From Streptomyces ficellus (lineage in GTDB: Bacteria; Actinomycetota; Actinomycetes; Streptomycetales; Streptomycetaceae), in the NCBI RefSeq assembly GCF_030406405.1, contig NZ_JAUEPL010000011.1:61498-125497 (forward strand): a stretch of 64,000 nucleotides of DNA, given 5' to 3'. Of the stretch, positions 9,235 through 17,458 are shown one piece after another. The translations under genes and the position numbers were made by a program. A model generated the notes under the pieces. The model was given only the letters and a program-made list of their open reading frames with translations, did not search any database and was not told the DNA's origin. Within the stretch, counting starts at the first letter, position 1, and each line of letters starts with the position of its first letter.

Positions 9235-9266
9235 CGAGGCCCCTGGACAGGATGCCAGGGGCCTCG
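9235..9266 (-). terminator. Terminator hairpin after int
   Basis: Perfect 12-bp stem CGAGGCCCCTGG / CCAGGGGCCTCG with an 8-base loop, 18 bases beyond the int stop codon. It would end the leftward backbone transcript and shield the tRNA. Confidence 0.75.
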
Positions 9267-9284
9267 CACACGGTCAGGTGAGTG

Positions 9285-10658
9285 TCAGTCGTACTCGCGA
9301 AGCAGATCCTCGATGCGCCGGTTGGCGACCTCCTGTCGCCCGTCGAGACATTTCGCGTAGCGGCTGAGCAGGACCTCAACGCTGTTGCCGGCGCGCTCGG
9401 CCACCTCTGTGGGGTCGACGCCCGCGTTGAGCCACGTCGACAGTGCCGAGTGCCGAAGGTCGTACGGCCGACTCGCGAGTGGTGAGGCAGCGAGGGCCGG
9501 CGGAAGCGCGAAGAACCGAGCCTCCTGCCACACGCGGTAGTAGGTCGAGGACGGGACGACAGCACCCTTCTCTGTGAAGAACAGTCGCCCGTCGTCCGCG
9601 GTGCCGAAGGTGGCCAGATGCTCGCGGAGCACGGCGACGAGGTGCGGCGGGATGGGGACTCGCCGAACGTCCTCACTCGGTCGGTTCTTCAACCCGCGGT
9701 CGTCATGGGTCTCCCCTGAATCGGTCCACTGCTTGCCGACGGACGGACGGGTGCGGTGGAGCAGCACCGAGCCCCAGCCGAGTTCGGGAAGGTTCAGATC
9801 AGTCTCAGCAAGGGCGACCGCCTCGGCCGGCCGGAGACCACCGAAGTACATGGCGGCGAACATGCCCACGAGCCGACGGCCACGAGCACGCTGGTACCCG
9901 CCGACGTAAGAGACAGCCGCCAGGAGGTTCCGAGCCTGCTCCGGATTGGCAACCACCCGCGGATCGACCTGGTTGGACACCTTCGGTTTCTGCCAACGAA
10001 CGGCCGTGATCGGGTTCTCCCGCAGCTCCCCCAGATCGACCGCGTAGTTCGCAGCGTTGACGAGGGTCCGCCGCTTACGCCGCACAGTTTCCGCTGCCGC
10101 GGCTGTTCCGTCGAGCTTGAGTTTCAGGGAGTCGAGTACTGCGCGAGCCGTGGCAGGTTCGGCGAGATCAGCAAGCGGTCGAGACGCCTTGGACACCCAA
10201 TGAAGGACATCCCGCACGCCATCCGGGACTTCGCGGTCGTTCGGCCCCGGCAACACGAAAGCCCAGTTCCGGAGTGCTTTGCGGATTGTCTCGTCAGACG
10301 GCCGACCGGGACGCTCGCCGAGAAGCTCCATGGTCACGCTGGTGAGCGATTCGTTGATGCCGTCTCGCGTGTTGGGGGCAGCATGCGGCCACTTCATTGC
10401 GAGGTACCTCAGGGCGAACGCGTACCAAGACACGGCCGACTTCGTCTCCTCCATTGATGCCGGAAGACCGGTCCCCGTGTCGAACTCCTCGCCATCGCGC
10501 ATCGCACGCATGAGCTTGGTGCGGTAGTGGTCGGCGAGCGCCTTCGTGCGGAAAGACTCGGAGAAAACGTTGCCGGCCACTGACCAGCGCACTCCGTAGG
10601 ACGGAGTCTTTGTGTCCCGCTTACGGACGCTCCAGACCTTTACATCGAGAGATTTCAC
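9285..10658 (-). CDS. int: Tyrosine site-specific integrase
   Basis: Integrates and, with Xis, excises the element at tRNA-Arg. 457 aa from a GTG whose last three bases with the next one form the xis stop (GTGA overlap), implying coupled translation. An N-terminal SAM-like core-binding region precedes the catalytic domain, which shows Arg I in FGGLRPAEAVAL (about residue 276), the RPYDLRHSALSTWL box (about 397) and the nucleophile Tyr in LSRYAKCLDG (about 436). A longer upstream frame exists but lies in xis and is rejected. It lies beside attL, the normal layout. Confidence 0.95.
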   Translation of the reverse strand: MKSLDVKVWSVRKRDTKTPSYGVRWSVAGNVFSESFRTKALADHYRTKLMRAMRDGEEFDTGTGLPASMEETKSAVSWYAFALRYLAMKWPHAAPNTRDGINESLTSVTMELLGERPGRPSDETIRKALRNWAFVLPGPNDREVPDGVRDVLHWVSKASRPLADLAEPATARAVLDSLKLKLDGTAAAAETVRRKRRTLVNAANYAVDLGELRENPITAVRWQKPKVSNQVDPRVVANPEQARNLLAAVSYVGGYQRARGRRLVGMFAAMYFGGLRPAEAVALAETDLNLPELGWGSVLLHRTRPSVGKQWTDSGETHDDRGLKNRPSEDVRRVPIPPHLVAVLREHLATFGTADDGRLFFTEKGAVVPSSTYYRVWQEARFFALPPALAASPLASRPYDLRHSALSTWLNAGVDPTEVAERAGNSVEVLLSRYAKCLDGRQEVANRRIEDLLREYD

Positions 10659-10840
10659 GCGGCGGTCTCCAGCTGCCGCAGCCAGGTCAGGAAGTCGCTG
10701 CGCCACACTCGCAACTCACCATTAGGGAGCTTGAACGCCACGGGCCCCTGCCCGAGCTCGCGCCACCGGTAGAATGTTCGCCGGGAGACTCCCCCCAGCT
10801 CGTCAAGGATCTGCGGGACGGTCATCAGCTCGTCTTTCAC
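10655..10840 (-). CDS. xis: Excisionase, winged-helix DNA-binding protein
   Basis: 61 aa, a small MerR-like helix-turn-helix: TVPQILDELGGVSRRTFYRW is the DNA-binding helix pair, followed by an acidic/aromatic wing and LRVWRSDFLTWL. This is the typical Xis of Streptomyces integrative elements. It lies one base after the rep gene stop and overlaps int by four bases, so rep-xis-int are probably co-expressed, linking replication to excision. Confidence 0.9.
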   Translation of the reverse strand: MKDELMTVPQILDELGGVSRRTFYRWRELGQGPVAFKLPNGELRVWRSDFLTWLRQLETAA

Positions 10841-10841
10841 G

Positions 10842-12218
10842 TCAGGTTCCTTTCAGGGCTGCGAGTTCTTCGCGGGCGGTTTCGCGGTTGAGCTGGAGAT
10901 CGCGGGCGATGGTGGCGGCGAGAGCGGACTCGCCAGGGGTGTGGCCGTGGCCGGCGTACTGCCAGTCGGCGAGGAGGAGGACGGTGTCCGGCTCGCGGTC
11001 GTCTAGAGCGAGGGCTGCGTGTTCCTGTGCGGCGCGGTAGTCGGCGCGTGCCTGGCGGAGGGCGCCGAGGGTGGTGGAGTAGCGGCGGGACTTGCTGGAG
11101 AAGTGGCCGCGGAAGCCGAGCATGTGCGCCCAGGCCCACAGTCGGCGGTCCGGGTAGAGCGGATCAAGGTCGCGGCAGGCGGTGATCAGGCGGCGGGTGT
11201 GGTCGGGAACGCCGTGGCGGTCGAGTTCCGCTAGTTCGCCGATGCGGCGGTCCAGGGTGCCGGTGTTCTCGGCGGCCTTGGTGGCGTACTTGGCGACGTA
11301 CGAGGCAACGGCCTGTTCCGTGATCTCCGAGCCGTCACCGAATGCCCTCACGGCGCGTACGTCGAGCTGTCGGCCCCAGCGGAAGGTCCGGGCCGGTTGG
11401 TCGCCGGCGGTCGGGACCGAGACCGAGGTGTAGGAATGGGCCGCGGCTGCGCGGATGGCGGCGGCGAGGAGATCCACGGTGGCCCAGGACGGGGGCGGAG
11501 TGTCGGGCCCGTCGGGTCCGTCGAGGCGGACCACGGCGTGGAAGTGCACAGCACCGCGCTTCTGGAACTCGGCGACCTTGCCGTACGACAGCCGGGCGCA
11601 CTCGCGCAGTTCCCGTTGGGTGAGGCCGGCACGGGCGGCGATCTCGCGGCGGAGCCGGTTGGTGAAGCGCTGCCAGAGTTGTCCGGCGTGGTTGTTGAAC
11701 AGCACGGCGCCCGCGTAGTCGTACGTCTCCGGGTCGAGGGCGGTCCCCAGCTCCGGGGCGTCTGGGGTGTGGCGGACACCGCAGCGGCAGACGCCTCGGT
11801 CGGGCCGGTTGTGTACCGGGCCGAACGAGGGCGCGGTGAGCGTGGCGAAGACGCGGGGGTGGTCGCGGACGGTGGCGGGGATGTCCCGGCGGTCGTCCCC
11901 GGCGAGGCCGGCGCGGATCAGGTGGTAGGTGTCACCGGCGTAGGTCCAGGCGCAGGCGGGGCAGCGGGAGGCTCGGCGGTTGCCGCAGGCGACGCGGAGA
12001 CGCCCGCCCGGCGCGTGCTCGGTGGTGTAGTGGTGCAGGGTTTCGCCGGTGGTCTTGTCCTTGTGGAGGACCCAGCCGCGCAGGTGGACGGGGTCGGCGC
12101 AGCCGCCGGTGCGCTTGATCTGGTCTTGCCAGCGGTCGAAGCCGGGGGACCCGGCCACCCGCAGCAGATCGCCGAGGGTGATCGGGTCCAGGCCCGCCGG
12201 GGTGGCGGTGCGGGGCAC
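10842..12218 (-). CDS. RepSA-like rolling-circle replication initiator
   Basis: 458 aa, GTG start. Matches the pSAM2 RepSA type: a Cys-rich zinc-binding segment (CGNRRASRCPACAWTYAG, about residue 80-100), later Cys pair (CRCGVRH), and a HUH-like metal motif in RGAVHFHAVVRLDG (about 224). A C-terminal segment HMLGFRGHFSSKSRRYS is characteristic of these initiators. It should nick a double-strand origin, often inside the gene itself, and replicate the excised circle before transfer. First of the rep-xis-int cluster. Confidence 0.9.
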   Translation of the reverse strand: MPRTATPAGLDPITLGDLLRVAGSPGFDRWQDQIKRTGGCADPVHLRGWVLHKDKTTGETLHHYTTEHAPGGRLRVACGNRRASRCPACAWTYAGDTYHLIRAGLAGDDRRDIPATVRDHPRVFATLTAPSFGPVHNRPDRGVCRCGVRHTPDAPELGTALDPETYDYAGAVLFNNHAGQLWQRFTNRLRREIAARAGLTQRELRECARLSYGKVAEFQKRGAVHFHAVVRLDGPDGPDTPPPSWATVDLLAAAIRAAAAHSYTSVSVPTAGDQPARTFRWGRQLDVRAVRAFGDGSEITEQAVASYVAKYATKAAENTGTLDRRIGELAELDRHGVPDHTRRLITACRDLDPLYPDRRLWAWAHMLGFRGHFSSKSRRYSTTLGALRQARADYRAAQEHAALALDDREPDTVLLLADWQYAGHGHTPGESALAATIARDLQLNRETAREELAALKGT

Positions 12219-12222
12219 GTGC

Positions 12223-12405
12223 TTACCTCCCGGCCCGGGCGACGGCGACGGGGGTGGTGTAGCCGGTGCCCCGGCAGGTGGGGCAGGCCACGCGGAGGGT
12301 GGCGCGGGTGCCGTCCGGGTGGCGGGTGCCGGTGGTGATGGCGACGGTCGCGAAGCCGTCGCAGTCGCGGCAGATGCGCGCGGTCGGGGCGTGCTGGGGC
12401 ATCAT
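12223..12405 (-). CDS. Small zinc-ribbon protein
   Basis: 60 aa. Two Cys pairs, CRDCDG and CPTCRGTGY, form a DnaJ-like CxxCxGxG zinc ribbon. It resembles the second ribbon protein at 13912-14118. Start ATG at 12405 with AAAGG upstream; a second ATG follows directly. The same frame stays open upstream into the small membrane gene, but that stretch is antiparallel in frame to spdD and is not thought to be coding. Function unknown; such genes are common in AICE transfer regions. Confidence 0.75.
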   Translation of the reverse strand: MMPQHAPTARICRDCDGFATVAITTGTRHPDGTRATLRVACPTCRGTGYTTPVAVARAGR

Positions 12406-12494
12406 GGGCGTGCCTTTCGGGTCCGGTGGATCTGGAAGGTGGGAAGGCGCCCGGAGCGGTCGAAACTTGGCGGTAGACGCCGCTCCGGGGGCCG

Positions 12495-12812
12495 TCAGCG
12501 GCGCTTGGCGTCGGCGGTGAGCAGGGAGCGCAGGACGACGGCGCAGACGGCGACCGAGGCGCCGGTGATGGCGACCGCCAGGAGCATCGAGACCAGGACC
12601 GCGCCGACGACCAGGACCACGGCGGTGCCGCCGCCGACGAGGGCCAGCACGGTGCCGGGCGTGAGCTGCACGACCGGGCGGGACTGTGCCGGGGCGACGG
12701 GGACCGGCGCCGTGGTCGGGGTTCCCGGCGTGATCGTGGTCGGTTCGATGACGGCGGGCGGGGTGACCGTGCCGGTGGGCTGGGGCATGGTCGGGAGCTT
12801 GGGCCGGAACAT
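12495..12812 (-). CDS. SpdD-like plasmid spread protein
   Basis: 105 aa. A Pro/Thr-rich N-terminus (about residues 1-50) is followed by two adjacent hydrophobic segments (VLALVGGGTAVVLVVGAVLV and a second up to residue 97) and a short basic tail. This matches the SpdD class of small membrane proteins that help the element spread between hyphal compartments after transfer. No catalytic motif. It lies between the zinc-ribbon gene and another small membrane gene. Confidence 0.75.
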   Translation of the reverse strand: MFRPKLPTMPQPTGTVTPPAVIEPTTITPGTPTTAPVPVAPAQSRPVVQLTPGTVLALVGGGTAVVLVVGAVLVSMLLAVAITGASVAVCAVVLRSLLTADAKRR

Positions 12813-12832
12813 GAACGGTTCTCCTTCGCTGG

Positions 12833-12987
12833 TTACTTGACCGCAGGTCGATGACGGGGGTCAGCAGGCTGTCGGCGAGGAGGTAGCCGCCGAGGAGGAG
12901 CACGGCGACCAGCCACCAGGGCGGGCGGACGAGCTTGACGCCGAGGACTCCGACGACCAGCAGGGCGAGCCAGAGCGGGACATCCAT
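12833..12987 (-). CDS. Small membrane protein of the transfer region, apparent one-base deletion near its 3' end
   Basis: Starts MDVPLWLALLVVGVLG and has two hydrophobic segments in about 46 residues. In the sequence as given the frame then stays open for another 200 codons across spdD. A one-base shift near GTCATCGAC would give the short ending PAVK and a stop at 12833, so the span is one base short of a multiple of three. Either a real frameshift or a sequencing error; the product is probably a spd-type membrane protein of about 51 aa. Confidence 0.5.
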
Positions 12988-12999
12988 GGCGGCGGCCTC

Positions 13000-13191
13000 C
13001 TAGCGGACCTTGCAGCGGTGGGTGCGGGCGGCGAGCTGGGCGGCGGACTGGCTGGTGTAGTCGGCGGACCAGCCGCAGCCGTCGTTGCTGCACACGGCCG
13101 CGTGCTTGGTCTGGCCGTGGCGGTCGCGGTGGGTGCCGATCTGCACCGGGCCGATCCGCATCACGGAGTGGAAGAAGTCGCGGGCAGGCAT
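13000..13191 (-). CDS. Mobile element transfer protein (small, AICE-conserved)
   Basis: 63 aa. Sequence features: MPARDFFHSVMRIGP start, then VQIGTHRDRHGQTKHAAVC, a CxxxxC pair (CSNDGC), and a His/Cys tail (THRCKVR), suggesting a single zinc site. I recall this as the family named mobile element transfer protein in Streptomyces AICEs. Biochemical role not known to me. It sits between a DUF2637 protein and a small membrane protein. Confidence 0.75.
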   Translation of the reverse strand: MPARDFFHSVMRIGPVQIGTHRDRHGQTKHAAVCSNDGCGWSADYTSQSAAQLAARTHRCKVR

Positions 13192-13212
13192 GATCGGTGA
13201 TCTCCTCTCAGG

Positions 13213-13890
13213 TCAGGTGAGCTGGGCGGCGATGGCGTCGGCCATGTGCGGCGGGACGCCGAGGCGAGCGCGAAGGGTGTCGGTGTCGATCCGCGATCCG
13301 GTCCGCTGCTCGTGGTCGGCGGCGACCTTGCGGGCGTGGTCGACCAGCGCGGCCGGGACCTGAACGGTCGGCGGCTCGACCGGGGCCGGTTCGGCGACCG
13401 GGAGGGCGGGGGTCTCCTCGGGAGGTGTGACGGCCGAGGGTTCCGGGTCCGGCTCGCTCACGGGCTCCGGTTCGCGCTCTACTGCCGGGTCCGGGCCTTG
13501 GGCGGCGGGCGCTGGCGGAGCCAGGGTGTGGCCGGGTGCGTGGGCGAGCAGGGTGCCGCCGAGGAAGGCGAGGGCGGGCCAGCCGGCGACGCCGAGGCGG
13601 AGCAGGGCGGGCGGGTTCTCCAGGTCGAGGAACCCGGCGGTGGCCACGTTGGCGCCGAGCGAGGCCACCAGGGCGATCAGGAACCAGCACCAGGCCAGCC
13701 GGGACGGACCGTCCGTGCGGAGTCGGCGCCAGGCGGCGACCAGAAGCAGGTCGACGCTGATCGGGTAGGCCCATGCCTTCCAGCCGTCCTGTCCGGCAGC
13801 GGCGGCAAGGTCGTGCAGGTGGGCGAAGGACAGGGCACCGGCGATCACGGCCTGTACGAGAACGGCGTCCGGGCGAAGGGCGGTGCGCAT
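13213..13890 (-). CDS. DUF2637-type membrane protein (SpdB-like)
   Basis: 225 aa. The N-terminal 120 residues hold four hydrophobic segments with the DUF2637-type signature AYPISVDLLLVAAWRR and AWCWFLIALVASLGANVA. The middle is a Pro/Glu-rich linker (PEPVSEPDPEPS), and the C-terminus looks like a small DNA-binding helical region (HARKVAADHEQRTGSRID...LRARLGVP). It probably acts with SpdD and TraSA in intramycelial spread. Names by analogy with pSAM2 and SLP1. Confidence 0.75.
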   Translation of the reverse strand: MRTALRPDAVLVQAVIAGALSFAHLHDLAAAAGQDGWKAWAYPISVDLLLVAAWRRLRTDGPSRLAWCWFLIALVASLGANVATAGFLDLENPPALLRLGVAGWPALAFLGGTLLAHAPGHTLAPPAPAAQGPDPAVEREPEPVSEPDPEPSAVTPPEETPALPVAEPAPVEPPTVQVPAALVDHARKVAADHEQRTGSRIDTDTLRARLGVPPHMADAIAAQLT

Positions 13891-13911
13891 CGCGGTGTCC
13901 TCCTTTCCGGG

Positions 13912-14118
13912 TCAGTCGGTGGCCTGGCCGGTGCCCCAGCAGGTCAGGCACAGGGCGGTCTGGTGGTCGTCGGTGGCACGGCCCTTGCGGGTGCCGACGC
14001 GGACGGTTTCGCGGGTCTCGCCCGTGCCGTCGCAGTCGGGGCACTTCGCGGGCTCAGGCTTCGCCGGGGCCGTCTTGCGGCGGGCGGTGGGCTTCTTGGC
14101 GGCGGGCACGGTCACCAC
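13912..14118 (-). CDS. Small zinc-ribbon protein
   Basis: 68 aa. A basic Ala/Lys-rich N-terminus precedes two Cys motifs, CPDCDGTGE and CLTCWGTG, a DnaJ-like zinc ribbon. Its start overlaps the end of the upstream gene by seven bases, so translation is coupled. Second of two such proteins in this element; function unknown. Confidence 0.75.
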   Translation of the reverse strand: MVTVPAAKKPTARRKTAPAKPEPAKCPDCDGTGETRETVRVGTRKGRATDDHQTALCLTCWGTGQATD

Positions 14119-14318
14119 CCCTGGCCGGGGTACTCAGGGCCGTCGGTGGGGTCGTAACCCGGCGGGAAGATGCCGGGCGGGGGCTCGGGCAGCGACGCAG
14201 CCAGGCACGGGCCGATGGCGTCGATGAAGTCCTGGTCGGCGCCGGCGGTGTGGGCGTACAGAGCCAGGTCGCCGAGCATCAGGACGGTGCGGTGGAAGTC
14301 CTCAGAGCGCGGGCACAT
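14112..14318 (-). CDS. Small AICE protein of unknown function
   Basis: 68 aa, MCPRSEDFHRTVLMLGDLALY then a Pro/Gly-rich tail (PPPGIFPPGYDPTDGPEYPG). No motif recognised. It lies 19 bases after traSA and overlaps the next gene by seven bases, so it belongs to the transfer operon. The ATG is preceded by GGGAG. Confidence 0.6.
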   Translation of the reverse strand: MCPRSEDFHRTVLMLGDLALYAHTAGADQDFIDAIGPCLAASLPEPPPGIFPPGYDPTDGPEYPGQGW

Positions 14319-14337
14319 GGCGAGTGCTCTCCCTTCG

Positions 14338-15693
14338 TCAGGCAGCGGCCGGGGTCGACTCCACGGCCGGGGCCGGTGCTGGGGCGGGGATGCCGACCAG
14401 GGGGCGGAACGGAGCGAGGGCGGGCAGGTCCGGGGTGAGGTCTGCGTGCCGGTTGCAGATGTTCACGGCCTGGCGCAGCGAGGTGTGTGGGGCGCGGATG
14501 CGGGCCCAGCCGCCGGACGAGTCGCCGGTGATGGCGATGCCGGGGGCGTCGGTGGGAATCTGGATCGCGGCGAGGACGGCGTCCGGGGCGATGTCGCCGA
14601 AGGCCATGTTCGCGCTGGACTCGTCGTTGACGCGGTGCGCGGTCCGGCCGGTGAGCTGGGCGCGCAGCATGGTGATGCCCTTGCCGAGTTCGGAGCCGAA
14701 GCGCTGTCCGCAGATCTCCAGGTAGATGCCAGCGGCGCGGCCGAGCTGAGCGAGCCGGGCCAGGGCGGTGATGATCCGGTCGCGGCGTTTCTCCTCGTCC
14801 TTGGTCGCGTAGAGGGCGAGTTCGGCGACCTCGTCGACCAGGACCACGATCGGCACCGGACGCAGATCATCGGGCAGGGACCAGATGTCGGCGGCGATCT
14901 CCGCATCCGGCACATCGGCGGTGATCCGCTGTTCGGCACGGATGAGCTGGTAGACGTCCTCCATGTGGGACACGAGCGCGTCGAGGAGTTCGGCGGCGGT
15001 GTCCTGGTTGTCGGCCAGCGCGGAGAACCGACGGGCCAGCGGGAACAGCTCAACCCCTTGCTTGCAGTCGATGCCGACCAAGGCGACCCGTTGCGGAGCC
15101 AGCGCGGCCACCAGGTTGCGCTGGTAGACGGACTTGCCGGACTCCGTGGCGCCGAGGGTGAGCCCGTGGGGCACGGCGCGGTAGTCGCGGTAGTGCACGG
15201 CTCCGTCCTCGCGCAGGGCGACCGGGACCCGCATCGGGCGGGTGTCGACCTTGCCCGGCATCTGCACCCGCTTGAGCACGTCGTAGCCGGTCATCCGCAG
15301 CTCTACCACGCCGGAACGGACCTCACGGGAGGTGACGCCGTACATGGCGAAGGAGTGCCGCAGCCGGTCACACGAGGCGGCCACGTCGAAGGCGTCCTGG
15401 CCCGGGCGGAGCTTGAGCCGCAGGACGAGACCCGTCCGCGTCGGCCGCACGCGCAGAATGCGCGGGGCGCGAGGCCCGGGAACGGCGCTGTTGGTCATCC
15501 GGGCCACGGCCAGGCGCCAGCGAGGGGCCGGGACCGTCAGCCCGCAGGCGTCCATCACCGAGCCGTAGCAGACCAGGACCCGCAGCAGAGCGAGGGTGAC
15601 TCCGAAGGTCAGCCAGTACCAAGCCAGGCGCCGCCACCGCAGGAGACCTGCAGTGGCGACGACCAGCACCAGGGCGGCAGTGAAGCCGGTCAT
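14338..15693 (-). CDS. traSA: FtsK/SpoIIIE-type DNA translocase, conjugal transfer protein TraSA
   Basis: 451 aa. Two N-terminal hydrophobic segments (within residues 3-50) anchor it; the ATPase core has Walker A GATESGKSVYQ (about residue 179) and Walker B PIVVLVDEVAEL (about 281), then sensor-type QLGRAAGIYLEICGQR. This is the single protein that moves double-stranded element DNA between mycelia in Streptomyces conjugation. The C-terminus is Ala/Pro-rich. It starts two bases from the stop of the upstream regulator gene, so both share a promoter at about 16.1 kb. Confidence 0.92.
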   Translation of the reverse strand: MTGFTAALVLVVATAGLLRWRRLAWYWLTFGVTLALLRVLVCYGSVMDACGLTVPAPRWRLAVARMTNSAVPGPRAPRILRVRPTRTGLVLRLKLRPGQDAFDVAASCDRLRHSFAMYGVTSREVRSGVVELRMTGYDVLKRVQMPGKVDTRPMRVPVALREDGAVHYRDYRAVPHGLTLGATESGKSVYQRNLVAALAPQRVALVGIDCKQGVELFPLARRFSALADNQDTAAELLDALVSHMEDVYQLIRAEQRITADVPDAEIAADIWSLPDDLRPVPIVVLVDEVAELALYATKDEEKRRDRIITALARLAQLGRAAGIYLEICGQRFGSELGKGITMLRAQLTGRTAHRVNDESSANMAFGDIAPDAVLAAIQIPTDAPGIAITGDSSGGWARIRAPHTSLRQAVNICNRHADLTPDLPALAPFRPLVGIPAPAPAPAVESTPAAA

Positions 15694-15694
15694 G

Positions 15695-16051
15695 TCAGGC
15701 CGCCTTCGACTGCGAGGCGCCGGCGGCGAGGGAGGTCACCGCGACCGCGCGGAAGGCGATGCCGTGCCGCTTCTGGCCGTTGAACTCGTTCTCCCACGGC
15801 CGGGCGATCAGGCCCGTCAGCGCGACCGGCGTACCCATGGCCAGCTCACCCGAGATGCCGGACTCGGGGACGGTCACCGACAGGATCTCGACCTCACCAT
15901 TGGCCGCGAACATCACGTCGACGGTCGACAGGGCGGACCCGGTCTCGGCGTCCATCGCACGCTCGCCGGTACGGCGGTCCTTCACCTTGGGCTGCGGGGG
16001 CTGAGCGACCATCACGGTGGCGGCGGAGGTGTCGACGGGGATCTGACGCAT
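15695..16051 (-). CDS. SCO3933-family AICE regulatory protein
   Basis: 118 aa from an ATG with RBS AGGAGA seven bases upstream. N-terminus MRQIPVDTSAATVMVAQPP, then a beta-rich body (FAANGEVEILSVTVP, VALTGLIARPWENE). This is the conserved small protein that stands directly upstream of tra in many AICEs and is named a regulatory protein; I know of no tested mechanism. First gene of the leftward backbone operon, directly downstream of the operator region. Confidence 0.8.
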   Translation of the reverse strand: MRQIPVDTSAATVMVAQPPQPKVKDRRTGERAMDAETGSALSTVDVMFAANGEVEILSVTVPESGISGELAMGTPVALTGLIARPWENEFNGQKRHGIAFRAVAVTSLAAGASQSKAA

Positions 16052-16143
16052 CGTCTGTCTCCTGATCTGACGGGAGTTGAAGCCGCCGTTCGGCGGTGAG
16101 ATCAGGAGACCGCGAGAGGTAGTGGACGCATCACGGTCTGTAT

Positions 16144-16193
16144 GGACGTTTAGGGACGTCTGAGCTATCGTCAAAACGTCCCTACGGCGTCCC
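16144..16193. promoter_or_regulatory. Four-half-site operator between divergent regulator and transfer operon
   Basis: Half-sites GGACGT (16144), GGGACGT (16153), ACGTCCC (16176) and GCGTCCC (16187) are arranged as two facing pairs, with a perfect 9-base inverted repeat TAGGGACGT / ACGTCCCTA in the middle. It lies in the 157-base gap between the leftward transfer operon and the rightward HTH gene. Best guess is the binding site of that HTH protein, a KorSA-like switch. Confidence 0.6.
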
Positions 16194-16208
16194 AGGGAAG
16201 GGCACGTG

Positions 16209-16940
16209 ATGGCGAACGAGCGTCTGCGCGCGGCGATTTCATCGAAGGGCGAGACCATCCAGTCCGTGGCTCAGCACGTCGGAGTCGACCCCAAGACGGT
16301 GGAGCGCTGGATCACCACGGACCGCACGCCCCACCGGGGACACCGCTGGAAGGCGGCCAACTTCCTGGGCGTCGATGAAGTCTACATCTGGCCCGCCGTA
16401 CAGAAGCAGGCCGAAACCGCCAGCACTTCCGAGCTGATCACGTACTACCCGCATCGAGGAGCGGTGCCGGCGCCCCTGTGGTCATCGCTGATCGAGAAGG
16501 CGAAGGACCAGGTCGACATCCTCGTGTACGCGGGGCTGTTTCTCTTCGACAGCCACCCGGACCTTCCGGACCAGCTGGCAGAGAAGGCCAAGGCCGGGGC
16601 GCAAATCCGAGTCCTGCTCGGCGACCCGGACTCGGAGATGGTCCACCAGCGCGGCGAAGAGGAAGGGATCGGTGACGATCTGGCCGCACGAGCACGGATC
16701 ACCCGGCGGTACCTCCAACCGGCGATGACCACGCCCGGTGTCGAGATCAGGCTGCACGACACGATCCTCTACAACTCGATCTACCGGTTCGATGACGACG
16801 TACTGGTGAACCCTCACGTACTCGGAGCTCCAGCAGGGCAGAACCCGGTGCTGCACTTCCGCTACCTCCCTGGGGCCCGGACCTTCCGGCACTACATGCG
16901 GAGCTTCGACTACGCGTGGGAGCGCGGGCTGCCCGAGTAG
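16209..16940 (+). CDS. HTH regulator with C-terminal PLD-like domain
   Basis: 243 aa from ATG 16209 (RBS AGGGAAGGG six bases upstream). Residues 1-55 are an XRE-type helix-turn-helix (IQSVAQHVGVDPKTVERWI). From about residue 75 the protein resembles a phospholipase-D fold used as a sensor (VDILVYAGLFLF, GAQIRVLLGDPDSE, VEIRLHDTILYNSIYRF), but the HxK lysine is absent, so catalysis is unlikely. I recall this as the DUF5919 type. Position and the palindromic operator beside it suggest a control role for transfer genes, like KorSA. Confidence 0.8.
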   Translation: MANERLRAAISSKGETIQSVAQHVGVDPKTVERWITTDRTPHRGHRWKAANFLGVDEVYIWPAVQKQAETASTSELITYYPHRGAVPAPLWSSLIEKAKDQVDILVYAGLFLFDSHPDLPDQLAEKAKAGAQIRVLLGDPDSEMVHQRGEEEGIGDDLAARARITRRYLQPAMTTPGVEIRLHDTILYNSIYRFDDDVLVNPHVLGAPAGQNPVLHFRYLPGARTFRHYMRSFDYAWERGLPE

Positions 16941-16987
16941 GCAGGCGGGCTGCGCCGCCCGCCGGCGGAGCGTGTAAGGCTTGGCTT

Positions 16988-17458
16988 ATGGCCCGAGTCG
17001 ACTACTTCAACGATCCGAACGCCCCGAAGGCGAACAGCATCGTCCCCTCGGTCACCGCCGTGGCGCTCAACGATGCCGGGGAAGTGTTGCTGATCCACAA
17101 GACGGACAACGACCTGTGGGCACTGCCGGGCGGCGGGGTCGACGTGGGCGAGTCAGCCCCTGACGCCGCAGTGCGGGAGACCAAGGAAGAGACCGGCTTC
17201 GACGTCGAGGTCACGGGACTGGTCGGCATCTACACCAACCCGGCCCACGTCATGGCCTACGACGACGGTGAGGTACGCCAGCAGTTCTCGATCTGCTTCC
17301 GGGCCCGCATCATCGGCGGCGAGCTGCGTACGAGCAGCGAGAGCAAGGAGGTGGCGTTCGTTCACCCCGGTCGGTTGGACGAGCTGAACATCCACCCGTC
17401 GATGCGGATGCGGATCGATCGGGGACTCAGCGGCCGGCCCGATCTCTACATCGGCTAA
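16988..17458 (+). CDS. Nudix hydrolase, candidate conjugal immunity factor (Pif-like)
   Basis: 156 aa. Complete Nudix box GGGVDVGESAPDAAVRETKE-ETGF at about residues 47-70 (G-x5-E-x7-RE-x2-EE-x-G). It should cleave a nucleoside diphosphate linked to another group; substrate unknown. In pSAM2 a Nudix-motif protein, Pif, blocks transfer into cells already carrying the element; the same position near the regulator makes that the leading idea here. The stop overlaps the stop of the convergent HD gene by four bases. Confidence 0.85.
   Translation: MARVDYFNDPNAPKANSIVPSVTAVALNDAGEVLLIHKTDNDLWALPGGGVDVGESAPDAAVRETKEETGFDVEVTGLVGIYTNPAHVMAYDDGEVRQQFSICFRARIIGGELRTSSESKEVAFVHPGRLDELNIHPSMRMRIDRGLSGRPDLYIG

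Noticed and set aside
12223..12987. A single 254-codon frame spanning the small membrane gene, spdD antiframe and zinc ribbon
   Set aside because: The middle is Arg/His/Pro-rich shadow of spdD; the two ends are separate small proteins with their own starts.
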